A stretch of 64,000 nucleotides of DNA from Protonemura montana (taxonomy: Eukaryota; Arthropoda; Insecta; Plecoptera; Nemouridae), in the NCBI GenBank assembly GCA_947568835.1, contig OX387610.1:2432501-2496500 (forward strand), written 5' to 3'. Positions 1-10,444 of the stretch are shown piece by piece (the stretch's first letter is position 1; each line of letters opens with the position of its first letter). The notes under the pieces are model-generated. The model was not told where the DNA came from, made no database searches, and saw only the letters and a program-made list of their open reading frames with translations. The position numbers were made by a program, and so were the translations under genes.

Positions 1-574
1 AGGTTGGAGGGATGAAAGTTAAGCAACACTGCGCTGAGTCAGGTATTGGATGCGTGACCATCATACACATGACCAGTTCTGTTTGGGAGAGAGGTTGGAG
101 GGATGAAAGTTAAGCAACACTGCGCTGGGTCAGGTATTGGATGGGTGACCATCATACACATGACCAGTTCTGTTCGGGAGAGAGGTTGGAGGGATGAAAG
201 TTAAGTAACACTGCGCTGAGTCAGGTATTGGATGGGTGACCATCATACACATGACCAGTTCTGTTTGGGAGAGAGGTTGGAGGGATGAAAGTTAGTACAG
301 CAACTTCACTCGCCTTGCTTATCAACCTCTCGACAGCATGGATTTGTGGAGGAATCCTGTTGTTCGCGTTGTATCGTCCTTCGGAAGGGAAGTTAAGCCA
401 GTGGTCCCCTTGGTCTTCGACAGGTGCTGGCTACGTGCCGGCACCGGGTTTACCCTCCTCACTTTTAGACTAGGTTAGGTTCATCATAATCATCATTCAC
501 CGACGCCATTAGACCAGTGCCACATGGCCAGATGTCAAAACAGTGCGTCGTTAAACACAACAAATCAATCAATC
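1..574 (+). mobile_element. 5S-SINE, cut by the left window edge; 3 full 5S units plus body and tail
   Basis: The first 290 bases are tandem 91 bp units. Each has a 44 bp core starting GTTAAGCAACACTGCGC and containing TATTGGATGGGTGACC, then a 47 bp linker. The core matches the box A to box C region of 5S rRNA (5S: AAGTTAAGCAAC and TACTTGGATGGGTGACC). Units start near 18, 109 and 200. At 291 the sequence switches to the body (GTTAGTACAGCAACTTC), which contains CCGTCCTTCGGAAGGGA, TGCCGGCACCGGG and, near the end, GTGCGTCGTTAAACA, followed by an AATC-rich tail. A 5S-like head places it with SINE3-type elements, mobilised in trans by a LINE. The 62-codon frame at 285-473 is the SINE body read as protein and is not a gene. 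Confidence 0.85.
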
Positions 575-863
575 GATCTTACCTCCAATCGAACAATTGT
601 ACGATCAGAACGCCACTGAATCATCGTAGTCGCCGTGAAATATCTCAACGCTGACGTCACCGACGTGGCGTTGCATTGAACGTGGCTACGTGCTGACGTC
701 ACGTGTCACGACGTCACGTGTCACACTTCGGAGAGTGCTGCAGAGAAATAACATTTGCCCTCGAGTGAGGTCGAGCAGCAATGTGTAAAGTTACTTAGCT
801 AACGCTGCAAAATGCGCTTTATTGAGTTGTATTGGTCGTGTCCTGCTAGCATAGCGCCAACAT
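575..863. other. Unique spacer with a CRE/E-box-like cluster
   Basis: No repeat or coding signal seen, apart from three TGACGTCA-like sites within 70 bp, annotated separately. Confidence 0.5.
652..720. promoter_or_regulatory. Cluster of CRE-like and E-box-like motifs
   Basis: TGACGTCA lies at 652-659 and 694-701, GACGTCA at 710-716, and CACGTG at 700-705 and 715-720. TGACGTCA is the palindromic CREB/ATF consensus and CACGTG the canonical E-box. Two of the pairs overlap in a short tandem duplication of about 16 bp (CRE-E-box, twice). No adjacent gene is visible, so regulatory function is only a possibility. Confidence 0.3.
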
Positions 864-899
864 CATCGCGAAAAATTGCCGCCAAATGACGCTTTATAG
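864..899 (-). mobile_element. T60 element, short 3'-end fragment
   Basis: On the minus strand this reads as the T60 right-end segment: AAAGCGTCATTTGGCGGC, then a run of A/T, then CGCGATG. The intact copies at 9.5, 37.1 and 59.0 kb have AAAGCAGTCATTTGGCGGCC in the same place. It lies next to the tRNA-SINE at 912. Confidence 0.55.
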
Positions 900-911
900 A
901 CAAACGTGGAG

Positions 912-1332
912 TTTTTTTTTTATAATTATTAGGAACACTTATCAGCTTCTCAAAAATTGATGCCCAAACGGGGACGCGAACCCCGATCTCCACCTGTCAC
1001 AGGTGTTGCTCTAACCAATTGAGCTACTTGGACCCCGATCTCCACCTGTCGCGAGTGTTGCTCTGAACCCTTGAGCTATTTGGACACTGGCTTTTTGAGA
1101 TGATTTCAGTGTATTTGATGAGAATGACGGATCTCCAAGGAGTAGAACCAAGAGGCTGTGAATACTCACAGTCACTCTGATTCTAGTGACGCTATATCAC
1201 GTCACAACCTGTCAAACTCGAGTAACTACAGTTTGACGTTGGATGCGTTTTATTTATTTGAAATCAGATTTCAATTGCAAACGCTTGCAATGCGCGGGGT
1301 TTTTTATTATTAACAACACTAATAACCTACTG
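912..1332 (-). mobile_element. tRNA-SINE with a partly duplicated tRNA-like core
   Basis: Read on the minus strand, a 72 nt tRNA-like core lies at 962-1033 with acceptor halves GTCCAAG and TTTGGGC, a D-arm with GCTC/GAGC and a GGGGTTCGCGTCCCC T-arm. A second, partial core lies at 1034-1085 directly beside it, so the promoter region is duplicated. The 5' body (1086-1300) carries the same segment seen at 41.6 and 45.5 kb: a CGTCACTAGAATCAGAGTGA stretch and a CTGTGAGTATTCACAG hairpin. Both outer ends carry the TTATTATTAACAACACT-type sequence typical of this family. No clear target-site duplication was found. Confidence 0.75.
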
Positions 1333-1661
1333 GTTATACTTGTGGCTGTACTTACTGTGCTCTGACCTCGTCGTCTTGCAAAGAAACTGCGGCAATATTA
1401 CACGAGGACCGAATTCTGCGCTGACAGGCAAGCAAGAAGAACGAACGCCGTCTCATGTTGCTTAGTTAAGATTTAAATATGCGTGATTATTGTGCGTGCA
1501 ACTGAATTCGCCGGATTTGATTTTGACCCTTGTTGTGACAACAAGTAAAGACTAAACTCGAGCCTTAAAGACGATGTCGGCATCCGAAAGATTCTTTCGC
1601 AAACCTAACCAAGGAATCTTAATTCCGTCCTCGAGCCGACTTAACGGTTTGTTTAGGGTCA
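1333..1661. other. Unique spacer
   Basis: No repeat family, RNA gene or convincing coding frame seen. Confidence 0.4.
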
Positions 1662-2527
1662 CCAAAAGCCTTGTCACTTTGACAAACTGTGTTGGCTGCT
1701 CCTGTACAACATCACCAAGGACCGGCCACCGCTTAGCCTTGTCACTTTGACACACTGTGTTGGCTGCTCCTGTCTAACAGCACCAAGGACCGGTCACCGC
1801 TAAGCCTTGTCCCTTTGTCACACTGTGTTGGCTGCTCCTGTACAACAGCACCAAGGACCGGCCACCGCTTAGCCTTGTCACTTTGACACACTGTGTTGGC
1901 TGCTCCTGTCCAACAGCACCAAGTACCGGCCACCGCTTAGCCTTGTCACTTTGACACACTGTGTTGGCTGCTTCTGTCCAACAGCACCAAGGACCGGCCA
2001 CCGCTTAGCCTTGTCACTTTGACACACTGTGTTGGCTGCTTCTGTCCAATAGCACCAAGGACCGGCCACCGCTTAGCCTTGTCACTTTGACACACTGTGT
2101 TGGCTGCTCCTGTCCAATAGCACCAAGGACCGGCCGCCGCTTAGCCTTGTCACTTTGACACACTGTGTTGGCTGCTCCTGTCCAACAGCACCAAGGACCG
2201 GCCACCGCTTAGCCTTGTCCCTTTGACACACTGTGTTGGCTGCTCCTGTCCAATAGCACCAAGGACCGGCCACCGCTTAGCCTTGTCACTTTGACACACT
2301 GTGTTGGCTGCTTCTGTCCAATAGCACCAAGGACCGGCCACCGCTTAGCCTTGTCACTTTGACACACTGTGTTGGCTGCTCCTGTCCAATAGCACCAAGG
2401 ACCGGCCACCGCTTAGCCTTGTCACTTTGACACACTGTGTTGGCTGCTCCTGTCCAACAGCACCAAGGACCGGCCACCGCTTAGCCTTGTCACTTTGACA
2501 CACTGTGTTGGCTGCTCCTGTCCAACA
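1662..2527. repeat. 68 bp minisatellite, locus 1, about 13 copies
   Basis: The unit contains CCTTGTCACTTTGACACACT, GGCTGCTCCTGTCC and GCACCAAGGACCGGCCACC. CTTGT recurs exactly every 68 bases from 1670 to 2486. Units differ by scattered substitutions such as CAC/CCC, CTCC/CTTC and AACAG/AATAG. As 68 is not a multiple of three, the serial 63-codon minus-strand frames are one unit read in rotating phase. The same unit forms a second array at 21.4-21.9 kb. Confidence 0.95.
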
Positions 2528-3559
2528 GCTCACTGCCTTTGTTCCCACCACGTTTTCAGACCAAGCTTTGACCCACCTGTTTCTTGCGAGCTCACGATGA
2601 CCTCGTGAGGTCTCTAAACTTCTTGCACTTGACCTCCAGTTGCAAGACCTCTTTCTTTGGCAGCAACTTGAGATTGCTCGACAAGGGTTTAAAAAAAATC
2701 TCAGAACACAAAAGATTCCACTGCCTGGACTCGACATTTTAATGATCCTTCAAGTCGAAAAAAGGACGCTGCAAACGTTGAAATAATTACTAGACCGCTC
2801 GCGCACGCTGCGATCATCGGCGAGATCAAAGAAACGAATTAGGAGGGCGAGGGTGTGTTTGGAGACTGTGTTCCAAAGCAGGGACCAGACGGGAAACTAG
2901 GACTTAAGAATAAATGACTTCAAAAACATGGCCTTAAACGCTGAAGCGAGTCCCTAAATCATGAGCGCAGTGTCCCAGGAAGGGCCCTAAAATCAGGGGC
3001 CCTAAAAATGGGGTCCAGAATTTAAAAGTCACGGTCTTGGGATTTCTAAGCGAGTGATTTTCGCGACAAAAGAAAGCCTCGCGGATCGTCGCCAGCGACC
3101 GTAGAAGGCGCTGAGAGACTGACTTTCAAAGGCAGTGCATGCCGCATTGTTCGGTTGTCTTGTCGTCAATGTTTGGAGACGTGTAATATCTGCATAGTGA
3201 ACAATTACCTGCTGGGATGTTGCAGCGTTCTTTGCCCCGAGCGCGGATAAAAGATTCCGTTTGAAAATCCACTCGCTTTGTTGGAAAGAATTGTCGTCGA
3301 TCTCAAAATGCTTCTACATTCTGTGGCATATTTTTTTTTATTCATGTTGTCGGTTAATTAATGTATTATTAGAGTGGAGACTTCGCTTACGTTGCTTGTT
3401 GGATATTGTTAGACAGATATTGTATGGGAGTTACTTAGTATTTTTTGTCAAAATTCTTTTGCTTAGCTTTTTTTAGGTCTGGGAATTTCTAGCTTGTAAC
3501 CACAAGAATAATCAAAGTATTATTCAAATCCAAATAGAAAACCTTCGATGATGATAATG
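2528..3559. other. Unique spacer
   Basis: There is a GGGCCC-containing local duplication near 2985-3005 (AGGGCCCTAAAATC / AGGGGCCCTAAAAATG). The 71-codon plus frame at 3261-3476 is T-rich and has no recognisable domain. Nothing else seen. Confidence 0.4.
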
Positions 3560-4298
3560 ATTTTTGGTGTTTAACGACGCACTGTTTTGACAACGGGCCA
3601 TGTGACACTGGTCTAATGGCGTCGGTGTATGAGTGGATGATGATGAACCTAATCTAGCCTAGAAGGGAGGAGGGAAAACCCGGTGCCGGCACGTAGCCTA
3701 CTCCTGTCGAAGACCAAGGGGATCACCGGCATAACGTGGCTTCCGAAGGACGGTACAACGCGAACAACAGGATTCCTCCACAAATCCATGCTGTCGAGAG
3801 GTTGATAAGCAAGGCGAGTGAAGTTGCTGTACTAACTTTCATCCCTCCAACCTTTCTCCCGAACAGAACTGGCCATGTGTATGATGGTCACCCATCCAAT
3901 ACCTGACCCAGCGCAGTGTTGCTAAACTTTCATCCCTCCAACCTCTCTCCCGAACAGAACTGGTCATGTGTATGATGGTCACCCATCCAATACCTGACCC
4001 AGCGCAGTGTTACTTAACTTTCATCCCACCAACCTCTCTCCCGAACAGAACTGGTCATGTGTATGATGGTCACCGATCCAATACCTGACCCAGCGCAGTG
4101 TTGTTTAACTTTCATCCCTCCAACCTCTCTCCCGAACAGAACTGGTCATGTGTATGATGGTCACCCATCCAATACCTGACTCAGCGCAGTGTTGCTTAAC
4201 TTTCATCCCTCCAACCTCTCTCCCAAACAGAACTGGTCATGTGTATGATGGCCACCCATCCAATACCTGACCCAGCGCAGTGTTGCTTCACTTCGGTA
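3560..4298 (-). mobile_element. 5S-SINE, 5 5S units
   Basis: On the minus strand the order is 5S units (ends near 4290, 4199, 4108, 4017 and 3926), linker, body with TTCGGAAG and TGCCGGCACCGGG, then the CGTCGTTAAACACC end near 3565-3580. The outermost 5S head is cut at about 4298, just after CGAAGT. One body position reads GTTATGCCGGTG where other copies have GTTAAGCCGGTG. Confidence 0.85.
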
Positions 4299-4646
4299 GC
4301 TAGTGAATAACATTGAGATTTTAGCTTACCGAGGCTGGAAGCTCGCCGGGCCGCGATTGGTTTGGCGGCTGTCAATCAAACAGACCGATTAAGCGACTGA
4401 CGGCCGATATCGCTGTTACCCCAACTGCGTCTAATCAGCTGATTACGCAAACCAGGCCGGGCTCTCGCCGAGCGTTTATCAGTTTCATTCGCTCGCTGTT
4501 GACTGGCGAATAGATTTATGTGCGATGACGAATCGATGATAACTCACGTGACGGGAATGAAAATCAACAAAACGTTGCCAGCGCCACGGGCGGGAAATCG
4601 CCGGATTTTTGTTGCATGTATTTCTTTTATTTCATCTGTTTTGTTG
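4299..4646. other. Unique spacer between two head-to-head 5S-SINEs
   Basis: Moderately GC-rich and CpG-containing. The heads of the flanking SINEs (3.6 kb minus, 4.65 kb plus) face each other across it. No gene seen. Confidence 0.4.
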
Positions 4647-5231
4647 TGAACCACCGAACGGTTTGCCGTGTTGGAAACACTGGTTCTCGTGAGATCACCA
4701 AAGTTAAGCAACACTGCGCTGGGTCAGGTATTGGATGGGTGACCATCATACACATGACCAGTTCTGTTCGGTAGAGAGGTTGGAGGGATGAAAGTTAAAC
4801 AACACTGCGCTGGGTCAGGTATTGGATGGGTGACCATCATACACATGACCAGTTCTGTTTGGGAGAGAGGTTGTAGTGATGAAAGTTAAGCAACACTGCG
4901 CTGAGTCAGGTATTGGATGGGTGACCATTATACACATGACCAGTTCTGTTCGGGAGAGAGGTTGGAGGGATGAAAGTTAGTACAGCAACTTCACTCGCCT
5001 TGCTTATCAACCTCTCGACAACATGGATTTGTGGAGGAATCCTGTTGTTCGCGTTGTACCGTCCTTCGGAAGGGACGTTAAGCCGGTGGTTCATTCTCCC
5101 CTCCTCCCTTCTAGGCTAGGTTAGGTTCATCATCATCCTCATCATCACCCAATCATTCACCGACGCCATTAAACCAGTGCCGGAGGGCCAGTTGTCAAAA
5201 CAGTGCGTCGTTAAACACCACAAATAATAAA
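4647..5231 (+). mobile_element. 5S-SINE with the best-preserved 5S head, 3 units
   Basis: The head runs ACCGAACGGTTTGCCGTG, TTGGAAACACTGGTTCTCG, TGAGATCACCAAAGTTAAGC, ACACTGCGCTGGGTCAGG, TATTGGATGGGTGACCATCA (about 4652-4748). This lines up with 5S rRNA from near its 5' end (…ACACCGGTTCTCGTCCGATCACCGAAGTTAAGCAAC in animal 5S, given here only as family knowledge) up to box C. The last quarter of 5S is absent. Two more units start near 4794 and 4885; the body starts at 4977. About 43 bases of body are deleted after AAGCCGGTGG (5091). The tail ends CGTCGTTAAACACCACAAAT near 5226. Confidence 0.88.
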
Positions 5232-6218
5232 AATGTTGGAAACTTTTTTTTGACGAGTGTGTTAAGAGGGGAAATTATTTGTGTTGTAAATTATTTACAA
5301 CCAATATGACTCTTGCCGTGCTTTGTCGATTAGACCAACGCCGCAGCTTTGGCAAAGGAATGGATCGTGGTATTCGGTTTCTTGGGTTTGATGTGCGTTC
5401 GTTTTGGTCAAACATTTAATTTTTTTCAAAAGTTAGTAAAATAAATTAGTATGAACTTAGTTCTGAGAAATTTGTTTCGTGAATGTTTCGACTTGTCGTA
5501 ATGAGAATGTCAAGTTTGAAGCTAAGATGGAAAATAATTCCAGAAACAAACGCCCAGCGCCTCACGCGGTGGCAAAACGAATTAAAAAAGAAAAAAAGAA
5601 AGAAAAAAGAAGTCCCGTTCAATAGTGACATTAATTTGCGAGACCTTTCCGTGCCCCTGTCTGGTTAGACAACCCCAATCGATGCCATGCAAATCAGCTG
5701 GGCGGGTTGCATAATCTATAGGCGTACGCTAGGCCACGCGATGGGCCGACTGGCAGATTACCGGATGGGAAAACTTCCCCGCAGTGTAATTGCTCAAACG
5801 GGCCGAGGGGATTATTCAAAGACGGGCCACCGGGACGGGAAAATCTACTTTTTATCCCTAATTTGAGCCTTAATTTTAAAGTTAAAGCAGTGTGTAATTT
5901 TTTCCCCGGCTCTACACGGATTACCCGTGTAAGCTTGGTGTGCTGTGCCCGGAATTAAGGTGCCTTTGCCAACGCGTGTCTTCTGCAAGTTGCAGAGAGG
6001 TTAGATAGGGCTAACGGCTTTTAAGCGACTTAAGGAGACTAGATTTATGACTCAGTTGTGCAAGACACAAATTTGCTGACTTTTGTTGATGTGTCTTTGT
6101 TTGCACTTTATCGGTGAAAACGTTGGACTGAACTCGATGATATTTTTTGGAGATATTTGAGATCTTTGGTCTCAGATCTGATGCGTTTTGTTTAAATAAT
6201 TGGCACGATGCGTTGGTT
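5232..6218. other. Unique spacer
   Basis: Includes an A-rich purine stretch at about 5584-5611. The 61-codon frame at 5483-5668 runs through it and has no recognisable domain. Nothing else seen. Confidence 0.4.
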
Positions 6219-6832
6219 GTGTTGCTTAACTTCGGTGATCTCACGAAGACCGGTGTTTCCAACACGCCAAACCGTTCGGTGGTCACCCATCCAATACCTG
6301 ACCCAGCGCAGTGTTGCTTAACTTTCATCCCTCCAACCTCTCTCCCGAACAGAACTGGTCATGTGTATGATGGTCACCCATCCAATACCTGACCCAGCGC
6401 AGTGTTGCTTAACTTTCATCCCTCCAACCTCTCTCCCGAACAGAACTGGTCATGTGTATGATGGTCACCCATCCAATACCTGACCCAGCGCAGTGTTGCT
6501 TAACTTTCATCCCTCCAACCTCTCTCCCGAACAGAACTGGTCATGTGTATGATGATCACCCATCCAATACCTGACCCAGCGCAGTGTTGCTTAACTTTCA
6601 TCCCTCCAACCTCTCTCCCGAACAGAACTGGTCATGTGTATGATGATCACCCATCCAATACCTGACCCAGCGCAGTGTTGCTTAACTTTCATCCCTCCAA
6701 CCTCTCTCCCGAACAGAATTGGTCATGTGTATGATGGTCGCCCATCCAATACCTGACTCAGTGCAGTGTTGCTTAACTTCGGTGATCTCACGAGAACCAG
6801 TGTTTCTAACACGCAAAACCGATCGGTAAATC
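6219..6832 (-). mobile_element. 5S-SINE head array with two fused heads and no body
   Basis: Reading the minus strand from 6832, a full 5S-like head (GTTAGAAACACTGGTTCTCG) is followed by six 91 bp units. The last core is joined at GGGTGACCACCGAACGG directly to a second complete head (CCGAACGGTTTGGCGTGTT … GATCACCGAAGTTAAGCAAC), which stops at about 6219. The body and tail are missing. The GACCA/CCGAAC junction recreates a head-to-tail 5S joint without linker. Confidence 0.85.
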
Positions 6833-7407
6833 CCTCTTTCTTCCCTACTTTCTCAACTAAGTATTCGGAGATATTTCAATTCTTTTAAATTCACTTTAGT
6901 TCTTCTCATTTTATCACCAGTTAGACATTAAAATCCTCTGTCTCTTGACAACTTCTCAGAATCTCTTACAGAATCAACTTTCTTAGAATCAGCGTCCTAA
7001 AAAAAAAACACGAACTGAATGCATTTTCTTCGTCGCAGTGTCAAACCCATCTGTCAGACTCGTTCATTATTTCGCCGCTAGACAGCGCCAGGCGAGTTGA
7101 TCAAAGTAACAAAGAAAGATTTGCCAGAAGTTCGTTACTTTCTCCGGAGATCGCACGCGTCAAACAATCAAGCAATGTTTTACTGACAGAAGAATCTGTG
7201 TTCAGTTTCTAGTTGGCACGGAGGACGTCACGTTTAAAACAAAAACAAGACTGCGTCACTTCTCAGTGATTCGAGCGACGTATTCATTTCAGTAACAACA
7301 AAACAGCTAAAGCAACTGAAATTAAATTATCTTTTTGTGTTAACTGTCAAAGAAAAACTTGTTTCGTGTTCGGCGAGGGCCGTGAGTTTTACTGGAGGTT
7401 AGACCGT
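6833..7407. other. AT-rich unique spacer
   Basis: No repeat, RNA gene or coding frame seen. Confidence 0.4.
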
Positions 7408-8107
7408 TACCAGTTCTGTTCGGGAGAGAAGTTGGAGGGATGAAAGTTAAGCAACACTGCGCTGGGTCAGATATTGGATGGTTGACTATCATACACATGA
7501 CCAGTTCTGTTCGGGAGAGAGGTTGGAGAGATACAAGTTAAGCAACACTGTGCTGGGTCAGGTATTGCATGGGTGACCATCAAACACATGACCAGTTCTG
7601 TTCGGGAGAGAGGTTGGAGGGATGAAAGTTAAGCAAAACTGCGCTGGGTCAGGTATTGGATGGGTAACCATCATACACATGACCAGTTCTGTTCGGGAGA
7701 GAGGTTAGAGGGATGTAAATTAAGCAGCACTGCGCTGGGTCAGTTATTGGATGGGTGACCATCATACACATGACCAGTTCTGTTCGGGAGAGAGGTTGGA
7801 GGGAAGAAATTTAGTACAGCAACTTCACTCGCCTTGCTTATTAACCTCTCGACAGCATGGATTTGTGGAGGAATCCTGTTGTTCGCGTTGTACCGTCCTT
7901 CGGAAGGGACGTTAAGCCGGTGGTCCCCTTGGTGCTCTTCGACAGGAGTAGGCTACATACCGGCATCGGGTGTCCCTGCCTCCCTTCTAGGCTAGTTTGG
8001 CTTCATCATTATCCTCATCATCATCCACTCATTTATCGACACCTTTAGACCAGAACCGCATGGCCAGATGTCAAAACAGTGCGTCGTTAAACACCACAAA
8101 TAAATAG
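7408..8107 (+). mobile_element. 5S-SINE, 4 5S units, near-complete body and tail
   Basis: Units start near 7446, 7537, 7628 and 7719. The true head is missing: the copy starts in the linker at CCAGTTCTGTTCGGGAG. The body runs from about 7810 and the tail ends GTGCGTCGTTAAACACC plus AAATAAAT at about 8105. Units are more diverged than elsewhere (ATACAAGTTAAG, GTAAATTAAGCAGC), suggesting an older copy. Confidence 0.85.
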
Positions 8108-8643
8108 TCCGTGAGTTGTACTGGGAGTTAGACTGCGATGATGCTTTGCAAAATACGGCTTGTGACAGGCGCGGAGACTGGAGGGGAAGTGAGTTGTTTT
8201 TAAAATAATTATGCTTCCAATTTGAATGCCGTCGTTTGTTTGCACGTCCCCCCCCCCCACACGTCTTCACCGTCTCCACCGTCCCACTTGCTGAGAAACG
8301 TCAACTCTGTGCTCCTATAAAAGCTTTCGACAAAAGAAGACGTCCCCGGTTAGAGACCCGGCGGCTTTTGTCCGGGCAGAGTCACGTTGAACTAAAGCGT
8401 TGAGTTTACAACGCAAGGCTTAGTTATAGCGGAAAATATCGACTAGTCAACTAGTATAAAGTACAAATAATAAATGAGGCGGTTTTTGCTGGATGGCGTT
8501 GCCGTCGTTTCGATGTGTATATGCTTTGAAAAGAGCCACTGGTTTAGTCGTTCAGAAAAAAAACAACTTATACTCACAGGAATTCGATTTAATTTTAAGA
8601 ATTGGCTTGTTTTTGCTCGTCTATTGGTTTTATGGAGTAAGTC
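8108..8643. other. Unique spacer
   Basis: A run of 11 C lies at 8248-8258. No gene or repeat family seen. Confidence 0.4.
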
Positions 8644-9532
8644 GGAGTCACAGCGCTAGTGTTAAACGTTCTGCTGAGCAAACGAGGCCGGCAACACGTG
8701 GTAACGGTAGGTGCCACCCGATGGCGCTTGCTGCTGAGCAAACGAGGCCGGCAACACGTGGTAACGGTAGATGCCACCCGATGGCGCTTGCTGCTGAGCA
8801 AACAAGGCCGGCAACACGTGGTAACGGTAGGTGCCACCCGATGGCGCTTGCTGCTGAGCAAACGAGGCCGGCAACACGTGGTAACGGTAGGTGCCACCCG
8901 ATGGCGCTTGCTGCTGAGCAAACGAGGCCGGCAACACGTGGTAACGGTAGGTGCCACACGATGGCGCTTGCTGCTGAGCAAACGAGGCCGGCAACACGTG
9001 GTAACGGTAGGTGCCACACGATGGCGCTTGCTGCTGAGCAAACGAGGCCGGCAACACGTGGTAACGGTAGGTGCCACCCGATGGCGCTTGCTGCTGAGCA
9101 AAGAGGCTGGCAACACGTGGTAACGGTAGGTGCCACCCGATGGCGCTTGCTGCTGAGCAAAGAGGCTGGAAACACGTGGTAACGGTAGGTGCCACCCTAT
9201 GGCGCTTGCTGCCGAGCAAACGAAGCCGGCAACACGTGGTAACGGTAGGTGCCACTCGATGGCGCTTGCTGCCGTCCTTTTTAACAAACCTCTACAATTA
9301 AATAATAACGACTCAAAATATCGCGATACATGTTTATCAATCGTTGAGGTTAGCATTATATAAGATTAATTGAGTGTAAACCAGACTCAAATGCGAGTAA
9401 TCTGCGAGAAATAACAAAATGAAATTTCTTTACACTCGAAACGACGGTGGTTTCACCTGGTGGCATCCTACATTTTTGTCGCTGTAAAGCAGTCATTTGG
9501 CGGCCATTTTTCAGCGAAGTTTTCTTTGCAAA
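8644..9532 (+). mobile_element. T60 element, copy 1, 10 internal 60 bp units
   Basis: The left TIR reads GAGTCACAGCGCTAGTGTTA (about 8645-8664), then TTCTGCTGAGC. Ten 60 bp units follow (8672-9272; unit contains GCTGAGCAAACGAGGCCGGC, ACACGTGGTAACGGTAGG and CACCCGATGGCGCTTG). A conserved unique 3' segment of about 260 bp follows (CTACAATTAAATAATAACG … TCATTTGGCGGCCATTTTTC, AGCGAAG). The right TIR is missing here. Three frames on each strand are open because the unit is 60 bp (20 codons) without stops; this is not a gene. No transposase is present, so the element is non-autonomous. Confidence 0.8.
8672..9272. repeat. 60 bp minisatellite inside T60 copy 1
   Basis: Ten head-to-tail units. Units 1-7 are nearly identical. 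The unit ending near 9113 has lost one base (AAGAGGCTGG), shifting the phase, and the last units carry GCCGAG for GCTGAG. Each unit holds a CACGTG E-box-like palindrome. Confidence 0.93.
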
Positions 9533-10342
9533 CCCAGGTGTACCAACCTCAGCATTTCAATTGCCTTTTTTTTTATTCACGCTCATTTAGTCCAAAAAAA
9601 TAAAATTATGCAAATGTTGTTGACCTTTACCCGACGTCGGGGGGCAGGACCCTCCCTTTACCCTTCTCACCACTGAAATGTTGATAATGTGTTATTTCAA
9701 AGCCTACCTTCAATTCCAGAGGACATTTAATTGATTTATTTTGGCATTCAAAAATGTCTGTGGAATTTCTTTTAGTGAATAGGGAATGTTAGTTTTGGAG
9801 TTTTTCACTTTAATTTAAATAAAATTAAAGTATTTAATCCACAAAAGCTCCTTGGAACTCTACTTGCCTCAAAATAAATATTTTAATTTAATTTGAGTCG
9901 AATTCAGTGCTTCGTTAAGAACTTAACAGTTCGTTAACTTGTGATTATCTTGGCAACAGCCAATTAGAAGATTTTTTTGAGTTTTAACGGCCCGTTAATG
10001 AGCTAACGACTGCTGTTAACAGTGGGTTAGGGGTGGGGGAGGGGGGCGCAGGAAGAAATGTAACCATGACAACTGTTTAATGCACTTAACCGCTTAACAA
10101 TATCTCTTTTCATGCACTTAATTGCACTGACAGGAAAACGCGTGGTTTAATTTGACAGCGCCGTGTGGTGGCAGGCGCCGGTACTTGAGCTGCTAATTGG
10201 ATTTTTGCTCGCCTTTACAACTCGTCTTTTCTGCCGCGACGAGCGCTGCAATCGATAAAAAAAATAGTCTCTAATTAATTCAAAGATAGAATCGAGATGG
10301 ACGTGAAATAAGACGGGACTTGATGATAATTTCAACTGTCTT
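9533..10342. other. AT-rich unique spacer
   Basis: There is a G-rich stretch at about 10025-10046 (GGGTTAGGGGTGGGGGAGGG), potentially G-quadruplex forming. No gene or repeat family seen. Confidence 0.4.
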
Positions 10343-10444
10343 GAAGACGAGGACAGACGAGGACAGACGAGGACAGACGAGGACAGACGAGGACAGACGA
10401 GGACAGACGAGGACAGACGAGGACAGACGAGGACAGACGAGGAC
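10343..10444. repeat. 10 bp tandem repeat (ACGAGGACAG)n
   Basis: About ten perfect copies of ACGAGGACAG with strong purine bias on the plus strand. It opens frames on both strands (a 166-codon plus frame passes through it), but the encoded Arg/Asp/Thr repeat has no supporting gene context. Confidence 0.95.

Noticed and set aside
1552-2737. Serial 63-127 codon minus-strand frames
   Set aside because: One 68 bp minisatellite unit read repeatedly; the start codon is an accident of the unit.
4652-4748. A genuine 5S rRNA gene
   Set aside because: Only the 5' three quarters of 5S is present, with many changes and no 3' stem partner or T-run terminator; it continues into the SINE linker and body.
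8493-9356. Long overlapping frames (up to 253 codons) on both strands
   Set aside because: They are the stop-free 60 bp T60 units read in several phases on both strands; no codon bias, domain or gene context.
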